Made by a program: the position numbers and the translations under genes. 64,000 bases of DNA from an uncultured Massilia sp. (lineage in GTDB: Bacteria > Pseudomonadota > Gammaproteobacteria > Burkholderiales > Burkholderiaceae), in the NCBI GenBank assembly GCA_946481275.1, contig CAMLMV010000005.1:124001-188000 (forward strand), written 5' to 3'. The notes under the pieces were generated by a model. It worked only from the letters and a program-made list of their open reading frames with translations, had not been told where the DNA came from and ran no database searches. Each line of letters starts with the position of its first letter. The stretch's first letter is position 1. Below, in pieces: positions 53,386-63,154 of the stretch.

Positions 53386-54794
53386 GCGGCCTGGTCGGGC
53401 AGGCGGTGCGTGAACTCGACCCGCGCCTCCAGTCCCGTGACCGCGCCCGGCGTCCCGCAATTGCACAGGGTGAGCCTGGCCTGCATCGAATCGGCGATCT
53501 CGGCACAGATCGCCAGCCCGAGGCCGCCGCCTTTCGAACTGTGGGCGGCGGCGAACGGTTCGAACACGCGCATCTCCTGCTGGTCGGGGATGCCGGGACC
53601 GGAATCCCAGACGCACAGCAGGGCGCCGCCGTCGTTGGGCACGACCCGGATGCCGAGGCGGGATGCGGCCGGCGTATGGCGGATCGCGTTGTGCAGCAGG
53701 TTGGACACCATCTCGGCGGCCATCCAGTGGCGTCCCTCGACCCAGACGTTGCTCGCGTCCAGCTCGAAATCGAGGTCCTTGTCGGAGATCAGCGGCGACA
53801 GGTCGATTGCCACCTCGCGCGCCACGTCCGCCAGGTTGCAGCGCTCGCGCGTGGGTTTGCCCCGCAATTGCTCGACCCGGGCGAGCGACAGCAGCTGGTT
53901 GGCCAGCTTCGTGGCGCGCTCGACCGTCGAACGCATTTCGCGCAGCGCCAGTTCCGGTTCGATGTCGCCGCTCAGCCCCGATTGCAGCTGCGTCTGCAGC
54001 ACGGCCAGCGGGGTGCGCAGCTGGTGCGACGCGTTCGCGACGAAATGCTGTTGCAGGTCGACGGTGCGGTGCAGGCGCCCCATCAACTGGTTCAGGGCCG
54101 CCACCACGGGCCGCAGTTCGCGCGGCGCGGACGCGCAGTGGAGGGCCGACAAATCGTCCTCGTGGCGCGCGTCCAGCTGCGCGCGCAGGCTGTCGAGCGG
54201 GCGCAGGGCGAGCGTGACGGCGGCCATCGTCACCGCGGCCACGATCGCCAGCAACAGCGTCTGCCCCAGCACCGTGCCCCACAGGATGCCGCTCACCACC
54301 TCGCGCCGGTACGTCAGCGGTTCGGCGATCTGGATGATGACGTCGTCTTCCGGGCGCTGCAGTTTCGACGGCTGCGCCAGCGCGGCGACGCGCACGGGCG
54401 CGCTGCCGTACGTGCTTTCGTAGACCTTCAGCAGGGTGGGCTCTTTCGGCCACCGGGAGGCGGGGTTGCGGAAGGTCGGCAAGTCCGCGTCGCCCGCGAT
54501 GTACCTGCCGTTGCGGTCGCTGATCTTGTACAGCATGCGGGTGGAAAACCCCGCCTCGTACACCTCCAGCGTCGCGAAGGCCACCTCGTTGCGCAGGCGG
54601 CCGTCCTCCACCGCGATGTCGTTGCCGATCGAGTACGCGGTCGTCACCAGCATGCGGTCGTAGGCCGTGTTGGCGGAATCGAGCGCGCGCTCGTACAGGC
54701 GGAAGGCGTTGAGGACGATGAACAGGGCGATGGGCGCCAGGATGCCGGCCAGCAGGTAGCGGCGCAGCGAGTGGTCGCGCAGCGCGAACTTCAT
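53382..54794 (-). CDS. TctE/QseC-like sensor histidine kinase
   Basis: A 470-residue kinase with membrane helices near 12-34 and 172-197 flanking a periplasmic 2CSK_N-like domain (DSANTAYDRMLVTTAYSIGNDIAVEDG, MLYKISDRNGRYIAGDADLP), the sensor type of TctE. The phosphoacceptor is H257 in VANASHQLRTPLAVLQTQL, and the ATPase domain has NLLHNAIRHTP, DSGPGIP and GGGLGLAIC. TctE-type kinases sense tricarboxylates and related small acids; here the neighbouring genes point to another substrate. Confidence 0.9.
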   Translation of the reverse strand: MKFALRDHSLRRYLLAGILAPIALFIVLNAFRLYERALDSANTAYDRMLVTTAYSIGNDIAVEDGRLRNEVAFATLEVYEAGFSTRMLYKISDRNGRYIAGDADLPTFRNPASRWPKEPTLLKVYESTYGSAPVRVAALAQPSKLQRPEDDVIIQIAEPLTYRREVVSGILWGTVLGQTLLLAIVAAVTMAAVTLALRPLDSLRAQLDARHEDDLSALHCASAPRELRPVVAALNQLMGRLHRTVDLQQHFVANASHQLRTPLAVLQTQLQSGLSGDIEPELALREMRSTVERATKLANQLLSLARVEQLRGKPTRERCNLADVAREVAIDLSPLISDKDLDFELDASNVWVEGRHWMAAEMVSNLLHNAIRHTPAASRLGIRVVPNDGGALLCVWDSGPGIPDQQEMRVFEPFAAAHSSKGGGLGLAICAEIADSMQARLTLCNCGTPGAVTGLEARVEFTHRLPDQAA

Positions 54795-55471
54795 GCGTGC
54801 CGGACGGTCTGGGGGCGCAGCAGGTAGCCGACGCCGCGCAGCGTCATGATCTCGGTCTGCGTCGCCGTCAGCTTCTTGCGCAGGCGGTGGATGACGACCT
54901 CGATGGCCTCGACCTGGACGTTGGCGTCCTCGGGAAAGACCACCTGCAACAGGCGTTCGCGATTGACCGCGTGGCCCGGGCGGGCGATCAGCGCCTTCAG
55001 CAGGGCCTGCTCGCGGGGCGTGAACTCGAGCGGCTCCTCGCCGTTGTAGAACGCGCCCGAACTGCGTTCGAAGCGCAGCCGCCCGCATTTCTGCATCGAT
55101 TCCTCGCCATTCCCCTTGCGCCGCAGCTGCGCATGGATCCGCGCCTCCAGCTCTTCCAGGTCGAACGGCTTGGCGAGGTAGTCGTCGGCACCGGCGTTCA
55201 GGCCCGCGACCCGGTCGCCCACGGCGCCGCGCGCGGTCAGCACGATGATCGGCACGCCGATCGACAGGGCGCGGGTGCGCTGGAGGATGTGCAGGCCGTC
55301 CAGCGACGGAATGTTCAGGTCGAGGATGACCAGGTCGTTCGTTTCTTCGCGGATCTGGCGGAAGGCATGGGCGCCGTCGGCACAGGTGGTGACCTCGAAA
55401 CCGCGTTTGTCGAGGGCGCGGGCGAGCGCTTTCGACATGTCGGCGTCGTCTTCCACAAGCAGGATTTTCAT
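54791..55471 (-). CDS. TctD/QseB-like OmpR-family response regulator
   Basis: A 226-residue response regulator. The receiver has acidic LVEDD, phosphoacceptor D51 in LVILDLNIPSLDG and a KPF motif; the effector domain is OmpR type (LEFTPREQALLKALIARPGHAVNRERLL ... VHRLRKKL). It overlaps the kinase by 4 bases and is divergent from the porin-transporter genes. Three TGAAAG repeats in the spacer are its likely binding site. Confidence 0.93.
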   Translation of the reverse strand: MKILLVEDDADMSKALARALDKRGFEVTTCADGAHAFRQIREETNDLVILDLNIPSLDGLHILQRTRALSIGVPIIVLTARGAVGDRVAGLNAGADDYLAKPFDLEELEARIHAQLRRKGNGEESMQKCGRLRFERSSGAFYNGEEPLEFTPREQALLKALIARPGHAVNRERLLQVVFPEDANVQVEAIEVVIHRLRKKLTATQTEIMTLRGVGYLLRPQTVRHA

Positions 55472-55816
55472 AGATCGTCGGGTCGTTGAGTAGTCGGAAT
55501 ACCGCGAACACTGCCGTTACATCCGCGAATTTACTTGTGCACGAGAAAAAATGGAAGATGAATGAACTTTCCTGCGGGCAAAAGGTACTTACTGAAAGCA
55601 GTTTGAAAGGAGGCTGAAAGCCGGGCGCAAGTTTGGAGCACTTTTGCGGCACCGCAATATCGCAATTTGAAAATTGCTTCAATACACTGCGCCCAAGTCG
55701 AGCGCCACGCCTCCCCCCGGCGGGCACATCGGCGCAAGGCCGGCCGTGTGCAGTCAGCGCGGCCAGCTTCCATAACGAGGGATGGGCGCAACCAGAGCGC
55801 CCTTACAGGAGACGAA
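55472..55816. promoter_or_regulatory. 345-base divergent control region of the TCS and porin operon
   Basis: No gene is supported. The region holds three phased TGAAAG repeats (55593-55620) and a perfect GCAATTT-GA-AAATTGC dyad (55662-55677). It should contain both outward promoters. AT content is higher than in the flanking genes. Confidence 0.6.
55593..55620. promoter_or_regulatory. three TGAAAG direct repeats at 11-bp period
   Basis: TGAAAG at 55593-55598, 55604-55609 and 55615-55620, exactly 11 bases apart. OmpR-family regulators bind tandem half-sites about one helical turn apart, so this is the predicted site of the divergent response regulator. Confidence 0.65.
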
Positions 55817-57007
55817 ATGAAACAGAATCTGATCAGTGGTGGTATCGCGTTGGCGGTGTCGATGGTGTGCATGGCGGCGGCACAGGCCGCGCCGATCACG
55901 ACGCCGGGTCCGGTGCAATTCGAAATTTCCGGCGTGGGCGATGCCCAGTTCGAGTACATCGATGCCGTCGACGCCGCGGTACCGGCCCAGGACAAGCGCG
56001 GTCGCTTCCGGGTCAGCAACGTCAGCTCGGAACTGGCCTTCCGGGCGTCGATGGACCTGGGCAACGGCATGACCGGCCTGGCCAACTTCACCACCGGCAT
56101 CTCCGTCGACAACGCCAATGCCAACACCACCGGCGGCATGTTCGGCAGCGCGAAAGACGTCTACGTCGGCATCGCGTTCGCCGACGTCGGCACCGTGAAG
56201 CTGGGCCGGATGACGGCGGCGGCGCGCTGGAACAGCGGCACCGCCGACTTCTCGCCGATGGGCGCGGGCCTGCAGGACGACCAGGGCATGCTGTCCGGCG
56301 CCAGCGGCCAGTCGGCCGTCGGCCCGCAGTTCAACGTCCGCTTCGACAACACGCTCGCGTTCGAGTCGGCCAGTTTCGGCGGCCTGTCGGCGCGCGTCTA
56401 CTACAGCGCCAACGAAGGCAAGAGCGCCGCGGGCACGACCAACAGCCCGCACCTGAACGACGGCAGCCTCAGCCTCGGCCTGCAGTACGTGCACGGCCCG
56501 CTCGACCTGCGCCTGTCGGCCGAACAGCGCAACGACAAGGGCACGCTGAACGGCACCAACGACCACAACACGCGCGACCGCGACTTCCGCTTCGGCCTGC
56601 GCTACACCCTGCCGGACGGCACCATCCTCGGGCTGGGCCACGACCGCATGCGCCTGTCGGACGCCAACGCCACCGGCACGGCGAAAAGCCTGCTGACCAA
56701 GCACGGCACCGTCGTCTCCGCCAAGCACGCGTTCGGCAAGCACGTCGTGTACGGCGGCTATGGCGTGGGCAGCGACGTCCACTGCGAGTACGGCAACGGC
56801 ACCGCCTGCAACGGCAACGACACCGGCGCCCGCAATGCGGTCATCGCCTACCAGTACGTGTTCAACAAACAGATGATGTTCGAAACCTTCGCCGCGATCG
56901 TCAAGAACGAGGCGCGCGGCCGCTACGACTTCGATTCGGGCGGCGTGGGCCCCGCCACCGGCGCGCAGTCGCGTGCCATCGGCGCCGGCCTGCGCTACGC
57001 CTTCTGA
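55817..57007 (+). CDS. outer-membrane porin (general/specific, gram-negative type 4)
   Basis: A 396-residue porin. A signal peptide ending AAAQA is followed by a beta-barrel pattern with alternating residues, a QFEISGVGDAQFEYID first strand, an LGRMTAAARWNS constriction loop region and a terminal aromatic (GAGLRYAF), the BAM signature. The loop with VHCEYGNGTACNGND has a probable disulfide. Head of the porin-SBP-permease-ATPase unit, 33 bases before the binding-protein gene. Confidence 0.9.
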   Translation: MKQNLISGGIALAVSMVCMAAAQAAPITTPGPVQFEISGVGDAQFEYIDAVDAAVPAQDKRGRFRVSNVSSELAFRASMDLGNGMTGLANFTTGISVDNANANTTGGMFGSAKDVYVGIAFADVGTVKLGRMTAAARWNSGTADFSPMGAGLQDDQGMLSGASGQSAVGPQFNVRFDNTLAFESASFGGLSARVYYSANEGKSAAGTTNSPHLNDGSLSLGLQYVHGPLDLRLSAEQRNDKGTLNGTNDHNTRDRDFRFGLRYTLPDGTILGLGHDRMRLSDANATGTAKSLLTKHGTVVSAKHAFGKHVVYGGYGVGSDVHCEYGNGTACNGNDTGARNAVIAYQYVFNKQMMFETFAAIVKNEARGRYDFDSGGVGPATGAQSRAIGAGLRYAF

Positions 57008-57040
57008 GCCAATCCAGGCAGTATTCAATAAGGAGACAAC

Positions 57041-58069
57041 ATGAAACGATTCCTCGCGGGGGCCATCGGGGCCCCTCTGCTGGCGCTGGCCGCCGGCCCG
57101 GCCAGCGCGGCCGGCGGTACCCTGAACGTGATCTGCGGCGTGCAGGTCGAATGGTGCAGCCTCGTGCAGACCACGTTCTCGCGCGCCACCGGCATCAAGG
57201 TCAACATGGTGCAGAAGGGCGCCGGCGAAGCGCTGGCGCAGATCGCCGCCGAAAGCGCCAACCCGAAGACCGACGTGTGGTTCGGCGGCACGGGCGATCC
57301 GCACCTGCAGGCGGCCGAGAAGGACCTGACGCTGGCCTACCAGTCCCCCAACATCAACCTGCTGCGCGACTGGGCGGTGGAGCAGGCCAAGGCATCGAAG
57401 TACAAGACCATCGGCATCTATTCCGGTCCGCTCGGCTTCGCCTACAACACGGAGCTGATGGCCAAGAAAAAGCTGCCGGTCCCGATGTGCTGGATGGACC
57501 TGATCCAGCCGCAGTACAAGGGCGAGATCCAGATGGCCAACCCGAATTCGTCCGGCACCGCCTACATGGCGATCGCGACCCTCGTCCAGATCACGGGCGA
57601 GGACAAGGCCTTCGAATACCTCAAGAAGCTGCACAAGAACATCAGCCAGTACCCGCGCTCCGGCACGGGCCCGCTGAAGAACGTGTCGCACGGCGAGAAC
57701 ACGATTTCGATCAGCTTCGTGCACGACGTGCCGGGCGAAGTCATCCAGGGTTTCCCGGTGAAGAGCGTCACGCCGTGCGAAGGCACCGGCTACGAGATCG
57801 GCTCGATGTCGATCGTCAAGGGCGCGCGCAACCTGGCCAACGCCAAGCGCTTCTATGACTGGGCGCTGACCGCGCAGGCGCAGGAACTGGGCGCGGCGGC
57901 CAAGCAGTTCCAGCTCCCGTCGAACAAGGCCGCCAAGGTGGACCCGCGCGTGCCGGACGTCAGCCACATCAAGCTGATCAGCTACGACTTCGAGAAATAC
58001 GGCAAAGCGACCGAGCGCAAGCGCCTGCTCGATCGTTGGGAGCGCGAAGTCAACGGCAACGCGAACTAG
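57041..58069 (+). CDS. ABC transporter periplasmic binding protein, AfuA/FbpA family
   Basis: A 342-residue binding protein (signal peptide ~1-23). It belongs to the iron(III)/sugar-phosphate SBP family by fold and length. The two adjacent Tyr that chelate Fe(III) in FbpA are missing. Instead the FVHDVPGEV segment (H228, D229; about 205/206 in the mature form) and CEGTGYE (E247) resemble the ligand residues I recall for AfuA, which binds hexose phosphates. A sugar phosphate or similar phospho-organic ligand is therefore more likely than iron. Confidence 0.8.
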   Translation: MKRFLAGAIGAPLLALAAGPASAAGGTLNVICGVQVEWCSLVQTTFSRATGIKVNMVQKGAGEALAQIAAESANPKTDVWFGGTGDPHLQAAEKDLTLAYQSPNINLLRDWAVEQAKASKYKTIGIYSGPLGFAYNTELMAKKKLPVPMCWMDLIQPQYKGEIQMANPNSSGTAYMAIATLVQITGEDKAFEYLKKLHKNISQYPRSGTGPLKNVSHGENTISISFVHDVPGEVIQGFPVKSVTPCEGTGYEIGSMSIVKGARNLANAKRFYDWALTAQAQELGAAAKQFQLPSNKAAKVDPRVPDVSHIKLISYDFEKYGKATERKRLLDRWEREVNGNAN

Positions 58070-58148
58070 GCGCCATCGATGGCGCGGTGCCGACGCGGCG
58101 CCGCGCCGAACGCAATATCAGGCTTCGGCCTGGGACTGGAAGACAATC

Positions 58149-60380
58149 ATGAAACAAAAAAACTGGTTCGGCGGCGTCCCGGAATGTTGGGCCCTGCTCG
58201 CCATCGCGGCTTCCGCGCTGTTGCCCTGGTATGGCGTGCAGGATGACTTCAACTGGCTGCGCGACTTCGAAGCGATCGTGCGCGACGACGTCTCGGGCAA
58301 CGCCTGGCTGCAGGCCGCTGCGTTCCAGCGTCCGTGGCTGTTCCTGCCCTTGATCGCCCCCTTCGCCGCGCTGGGCGGCTTGTTCCTGCGCGCGCGCCGC
58401 GCCCAGGCGTTCGCCTTGCTGGGCAGCGCCGGCGTGGGTCTCGCGGGCATGCTCGGCGCCGGCTACGCGATCGGCGTGCAAGGCTGGGTGTGGCCCTCGC
58501 TGCAGGCGGGCCCGCTGGCGCTGCCCGTCGGCCAGTTCGGATTCGGCTGGGGCGCCGCGGTCATGCTGGTATGCCTGCTGGTGCTGCTGGGCGTCGGCCT
58601 GGCCCGCCTCGGCTATTTCCAGGGTAACGAATTCGTCGCCGGTGCCGTCGTGCTGTGCGCCGCCGCGCTGATCCTGTTCATCGCCGTGCCGGTGCTCAAG
58701 TCGCTGAGCGGCGCGCTGTTCGACGATGCCGGTCGACTGAGCGCCACCGAAGCGTGGGGACGCCTGTCCAGTTCGCGCGTGTGGAGCTTGCGCTGTGTCA
58801 CGAGCGAGCAGAGCTGCGGCGTCGCGTGGAACACGCTGGCCCTGGCATTGGCCACCGCCACCGGCACCACGGTCCTGGGCACCCTGCTGGCGCTGCTGAC
58901 CGAGCGCGCGCTGGTGCGCGCCAAGCCGCTGGTGCGCGTGATGTCGATCCTGCCGATCGTGACGCCGCCGTTCGTCGTGGGCCTGGGCCTGATCCTGCTG
59001 TTCGGCCGCGCCGGCCTCGTCAACGAAGCGCTTGAACAATTGTTCGGCGTTGAGCCGTCGCGCTGGTTCTACAGCGCCAAGGGCGTGTGGCTGGCCCAGA
59101 TGATCGCGTTCACGCCGATCTCCTACCTGATGATGCGCGGCGTCACGCAAGCCATCGCGCCCACGCTCGAGGAGGCGGCGCAGACGCTGCGCGCCCGCCC
59201 GATGCATGCGTTCATCACCGTCACCTTGCCGCTGCTGGGCCCCGGCCTGGCCAACGCCTTCCTGGTCGGCTTCATCGAGTCGATGAGCGACTTCGGCAAC
59301 CCGATCGTCGTGGGCGGCCAGTTCGCCGTGCTGTCGACCGAAATCTTCTTCGCGATCGTCGGCGCGCAGATCGATCCGGGGCGCGCCGCGTCGCTGGCCC
59401 TGATCCTCAGCGCGTTCGCGCTCGTCGTCTTCGTCCTCCAGCGCAAGGCGCTGGGCAAGGGCAGCTACACCAGCATGTCGGGCAAGGGCGACAACGGCAT
59501 CCCGCCCGCGCTGCCCGCGCCCGTGCGGCGCGTCGCCATGGGCGTGGCGGTGCCGTGGCTCGGCTTCACCGCGATCATCTACCTGTTCGCGTTCGCCGGC
59601 GGTTTCGTCAAGCTGTGGGGCCGCGACTTCACCCTGACGTTCCAGCACTTCCACACCGCGTTCGGCATCGACTGGACCGGCGGGATCGCGCTGACCGGCG
59701 CCGCGTGGCAATCGCTGCTGACGACGGTGCGCCTGGCCGGTGCGGCCGCGCCGCTGACGGCCCTGTTCGGCCTGCTCATCGCCTACCTGCTGGCCCGCGT
59801 CAAGTTCCGCGGCCAGAACGCCTTCGAGTTCGGCGCACTGCTGGCCTTCGCCGTGCCGGGCACCGTGCTGGGCGTCGCGTACGTCACGGCATTCAACGTG
59901 CCGCCGTTCGAACTGACCGGCACCGGCCTGATCATCATGGTGTGCTTCGTGTTCCGCAACCTGCCGGTCAGCATCCGCGCCGGCACGGCCGCGTTCAAGC
60001 AGATCGATAAAAGCCTCGACGAGGCGTCGAGCATGCTGGGCGCGTCCACGCCGACCACCCTGCGCCGCGTGATCCTGCCGCTGCTGCGCCCGGCCCTGGT
60101 GACGTCGCTCGTGTATTCCTTCGTGCGCGCCATGACGACCGTGTCGTCCGTGATTTTCCTGGTAAGCGCCGAAAACGAGCTGGCCACCACGTTCATCATC
60201 GGCCGCGTCGGCAACGGCGAGTACGGCGTGGCGCTGGCCTATTGCACGGTGCTGACGCTGATGATGCTGGCGGCAACCGGGCTCATCCAGTGGCTGGTCG
60301 GGGAGCGCTCGCTGGGACGCCGCAAGCGCCAGCAGGAGCAGGAGCAACAGAAGGTGCAGGCAGCGCCCGCGATCTCATAA
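58149..60380 (+). CDS. ABC transporter fused permease (AfuB/FbpB-type)
   Basis: A 743-residue inner-membrane protein with two copies of the ABC permease domain, each with an EAA-like loop ([26 protein letters not shown] near 340 and [26 protein letters not shown] near 625). Extra membrane helices precede the first copy. Such double permeases are typical of AfuB/FbpB. It follows the SBP gene after 79 bases and precedes the ATPase gene by 21 bases. Confidence 0.92.
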   Translation: MKQKNWFGGVPECWALLAIAASALLPWYGVQDDFNWLRDFEAIVRDDVSGNAWLQAAAFQRPWLFLPLIAPFAALGGLFLRARRAQAFALLGSAGVGLAGMLGAGYAIGVQGWVWPSLQAGPLALPVGQFGFGWGAAVMLVCLLVLLGVGLARLGYFQGNEFVAGAVVLCAAALILFIAVPVLKSLSGALFDDAGRLSATEAWGRLSSSRVWSLRCVTSEQSCGVAWNTLALALATATGTTVLGTLLALLTERALVRAKPLVRVMSILPIVTPPFVVGLGLILLFGRAGLVNEALEQLFGVEPSRWFYSAKGVWLAQMIAFTPISYLMMRGVTQAIAPTLEEAAQTLRARPMHAFITVTLPLLGPGLANAFLVGFIESMSDFGNPIVVGGQFAVLSTEIFFAIVGAQIDPGRAASLALILSAFALVVFVLQRKALGKGSYTSMSGKGDNGIPPALPAPVRRVAMGVAVPWLGFTAIIYLFAFAGGFVKLWGRDFTLTFQHFHTAFGIDWTGGIALTGAAWQSLLTTVRLAGAAAPLTALFGLLIAYLLARVKFRGQNAFEFGALLAFAVPGTVLGVAYVTAFNVPPFELTGTGLIIMVCFVFRNLPVSIRAGTAAFKQIDKSLDEASSMLGASTPTTLRRVILPLLRPALVTSLVYSFVRAMTTVSSVIFLVSAENELATTFIIGRVGNGEYGVALAYCTVLTLMMLAATGLIQWLVGERSLGRRKRQQEQEQQKVQAAPAIS

Positions 60381-60401
60381 CGAATACAACGAGGAGGCAT
60401 C

Positions 60402-61442
60402 ATGAAGCCCGGAATCGAATTCAAGAACATCACCAAGTCCTACACCAGGGACGGCGCCCTGGCGGTCAAGGGCATCAACTTCACGGTGCCGAAGGGCACG
60501 CTGACCACGCTGCTCGGCCCATCGGGCTGCGGCAAGACCACGACCCTGCGCATGATCGCCGGGCTGGAAAGCCCGACCAGCGGCCAGATCCTGATCGACG
60601 GCGTCGACGTGACGACCCTGTCGGCCGCGGAGCGCAACGTCAGCCTGGTCTTCCAGAGCTATGCGCTGTTCCCGCACATGAACATCTTCAACAACGTCGC
60701 CTACGGCCTGGCGGTGGCCGGCGTGGACCGCGAGCGCACGAAGGAACGCGTCAACGCGGCGCTCGAGACGGTGGGGCTGGGCGGCTTCGGCGCGCGCTGG
60801 CCGGGAGAGTTGTCCGGCGGGCAGCAGCAGCGCGTGGCGCTGGCGCGCGCCCTCGTGCTGGAGCCGGCCGTGCTGCTGTTCGACGAACCGTTGTCCAACC
60901 TGGACGCGCGCCTGCGCCGCCAGATGCGCGACGAGATCCGCGCGCTGCAGCAGCGCCTGCAGTTGACGGTCGCCTACGTCACGCACGACCAGAGCGAGGC
61001 GCTGGCGGTGTCGGACCAGATCATCGTCATGCGCGACGGGCTGATCGCGCAGGCGGGCTCGCCGTCGGACCTGTACGAACGTCCCAACAGCGAATTCGTG
61101 GCCGGGTTCATGGGCGAGGCCCTGCTGTTGCCGGCCACCGTGACCCTGGGCGGCGAAGTGCAGCTGGGCCCGCTCTCCTGGCACGCGCCGGAAGCCGTTC
61201 CCTCCGGACGGGCGCTCGTGGCGGTGCGGCCCGAGGCGTGGATGGTGGGCGACCCCGGCCAGTACCGGCTGCCGGCCCGGGTGCGCAAGGCCACCTACCT
61301 GGGCGGCTTCTACGAGTACACGCTGGACACCGAGATCGGCGAACTGTTCGTCGTCTGCCCGCACGTCGACCGGTCGCGCAACGTGGCCGAGACGGTCAGC
61401 CTGGGCATGCACCAACGCGGCGTGTCGGTACTGCGCGCGTAA
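60402..61442 (+). CDS. ABC transporter ATP-binding protein (AfuC/FbpC-type)
   Basis: A 346-residue ATPase. Walker [10 protein letters not shown] (39-47), signature [15 protein letters not shown], Walker [14 protein letters not shown]-loop YVTHDQSEA, then a ~100-residue C-terminal TOBE domain with VRPEAWM. It energises the permease just upstream. GAGGAG precedes the start. Confidence 0.93.
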   Translation: MKPGIEFKNITKSYTRDGALAVKGINFTVPKGTLTTLLGPSGCGKTTTLRMIAGLESPTSGQILIDGVDVTTLSAAERNVSLVFQSYALFPHMNIFNNVAYGLAVAGVDRERTKERVNAALETVGLGGFGARWPGELSGGQQQRVALARALVLEPAVLLFDEPLSNLDARLRRQMRDEIRALQQRLQLTVAYVTHDQSEALAVSDQIIVMRDGLIAQAGSPSDLYERPNSEFVAGFMGEALLLPATVTLGGEVQLGPLSWHAPEAVPSGRALVAVRPEAWMVGDPGQYRLPARVRKATYLGGFYEYTLDTEIGELFVVCPHVDRSRNVAETVSLGMHQRGVSVLRA

Positions 61443-61480
61443 CGGTCCGCCGACAATCCGCCGGCATCGGGAGGGTTCTC

Positions 61481-63082
61481 ATGCGCGCAATCGTCAAACT
61501 TCATATCGGCGCCAGGCTGGCGCTGGGTTTCGGTCTCGTCCTGTTGTGTGCAAGTGCCTTGCTCGCCATCGGGCTCGGCAACATGGGCGCACTGCAGAGC
61601 GATACCGAGCAGATCGTCGGCAGCCGCCTCGTCAGCCTGAACGGCGCGCTGCGGATGCGGCACGCGGGCGCGGAGATCGCGCTGGCCATGCGCCGCATCG
61701 CCGCGCCCACGGATGGGAAAGAGGGCGGCGACGCGGCCGCCGCGCTGGTGCGCCTGCTGGCCGACTACGACCAGGCCGAGCAGGCCTTGCAGCATGGCGC
61801 GGTCGACGCGGGCGCGCTGGCCGAGGTGCGCCGGCGCAAGCAGGCGTTGATGCCGGTGCTGCGGACCATCCAGTCCACCGTCGCCTCCGGCAACCTGTTC
61901 GATGCCGGCGTGATGCTGAAGACGGATTTCGCGCCCAGGTACGCCGGCTGGATCGGCGCGCTCGATACCCTGGCCGACGCCGAGCAGGAGGCCATGGCGC
62001 GCACCCGCGACCGCTCGCGCACGCGCTACCGGACGGCGCAGGTACACATGCTCGGCGCCGGCCTCGCGATGCTGTTCCTCGGCGCCGTGTGCGCGGCGTA
62101 CATCACGCGGTCGATCACCACGCCGTTGCGCCGCGCGGCGCACATCGCCGACACCATCGCCGGCGGCGATCTCGACGTGGCGATCGACACCGGCGGCAAC
62201 GACGAGGCCGGCCAGCTGATGCGCGCGCTGAAGCTCATGCAGCAGAACCTGTTCACGGCGATCGCGCAGATCACCGAGGGCAGCGAGCACGTGCTCGTGG
62301 CGTCGCGCCAGATCGCCGCCGGCAACCTGGACCTGTCGACGCGCACCGAGCAGCAGGCGGGCACGCTGCGCCAGACCACCGCCGCCATGGCGCGCCTGGA
62401 AGACACGGTCGGCGGCAACGCGGAGAACGCGTGCCAGGCGCAGGCATTGAGCGCGGCCGCGTACGCCTGCGCGAAGCGCGGCAGCGAGGTGGCCGCGCGC
62501 GTGTCGGACACGATGGGGGCGATCAAGGCCAGCTCGGACAAGATCGTCGACATCACCACGATGATCAATTCGATCGCCTTCCAGACCAATATCCTCGCCC
62601 TCAACGCGGCGGTCGAGGCGGCCCGCGCGGGCGAGGCCGGGCGCGGTTTCGCCGTGGTGGCGGCGGAGGTCCGGGACCTGGCGCAGCGCTCGGCCGCGGC
62701 GGCGCGCCAGATCGACACGCTGCTGCGCGAATCGGCGACCCAGGTCGACGCGGGCCATGCGCTGGTCGGCGAGTCGGCCGGGACGATGGACCAGATCGTC
62801 AAGGCGGTGGGGCGGGTCGCCGAACTGGTCAGCCTGATCTCTTCCGCCAGCGTCGAGCAGGGCGCGAGCATCGGCGGGATCAGCGTCGCGATCGGGCAGA
62901 TGAACGGGATGACGGAGCAGAACGCGGCGCTCGTCGGCGAGGCGGCAGCGGCGGCGGAAAGTTTGCGCAAACAGTCGGCGCAACTGGCCGAGGCCGTGGC
63001 CCGCTTCCACATGCACGGCGCGCACCGGATTGTGTCGCCGCGACAGAATGTCATTACGGCAGATTATCCTGCCTTGAAATAA
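61481..63082 (+). CDS. methyl-accepting chemotaxis protein
   Basis: A 533-residue chemoreceptor. Two membrane helices (about 9-32 and 190-210) flank a ~155-residue helical periplasmic sensor domain; a HAMP domain ([26 protein letters not shown]) and the signalling domain follow, with the hairpin tip [41 protein letters not shown]. There is no C-terminal CheR-binding pentapeptide. It starts 38 bases after the ATPase gene behind GGGAGGG, so it may belong to the same message and sense the same nutrient. Confidence 0.93.
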   Translation: MRAIVKLHIGARLALGFGLVLLCASALLAIGLGNMGALQSDTEQIVGSRLVSLNGALRMRHAGAEIALAMRRIAAPTDGKEGGDAAAALVRLLADYDQAEQALQHGAVDAGALAEVRRRKQALMPVLRTIQSTVASGNLFDAGVMLKTDFAPRYAGWIGALDTLADAEQEAMARTRDRSRTRYRTAQVHMLGAGLAMLFLGAVCAAYITRSITTPLRRAAHIADTIAGGDLDVAIDTGGNDEAGQLMRALKLMQQNLFTAIAQITEGSEHVLVASRQIAAGNLDLSTRTEQQAGTLRQTTAAMARLEDTVGGNAENACQAQALSAAAYACAKRGSEVAARVSDTMGAIKASSDKIVDITTMINSIAFQTNILALNAAVEAARAGEAGRGFAVVAAEVRDLAQRSAAAARQIDTLLRESATQVDAGHALVGESAGTMDQIVKAVGRVAELVSLISSASVEQGASIGGISVAIGQMNGMTEQNAALVGEAAAAAESLRKQSAQLAEAVARFHMHGAHRIVSPRQNVITADYPALK

Positions 63083-63090
63083 AAACCGCT

Positions 63091-63119
63091 ATCGGCGAAT
63101 TGCATGCATATTTGCCGAT
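63091..63119. promoter_or_regulatory. long dyad upstream of manA
   Basis: ATCGGCGAAT (63091-63100) and ATTTGCCGAT (63110-63119) pair over 10 bp with one G-T around TGCATGCAT. It lies in the AT-rich 72-base spacer between the chemoreceptor and manA. It could be a repressor site or an RNA hairpin. Confidence 0.4.
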
Positions 63120-63154
63120 CGACAAAAAAAGATGTCAACATTATCTCTTGGACG

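Noticed and set aside
57041..61442. Annotation as a ferric iron transporter (FbpABC)
   Set aside because: Family-level resemblance is real, but the Tyr pair for iron is absent and no Fur-like site was seen upstream, so iron was not adopted as the substrate.
60242..61480. Plus-strand extension upstream of the chemoreceptor in the same frame
   Set aside because: It runs in another frame through the ABC ATPase gene, has Arg/Pro-rich nonsense composition, and the chemoreceptor has its own strong ribosome site at 61481.
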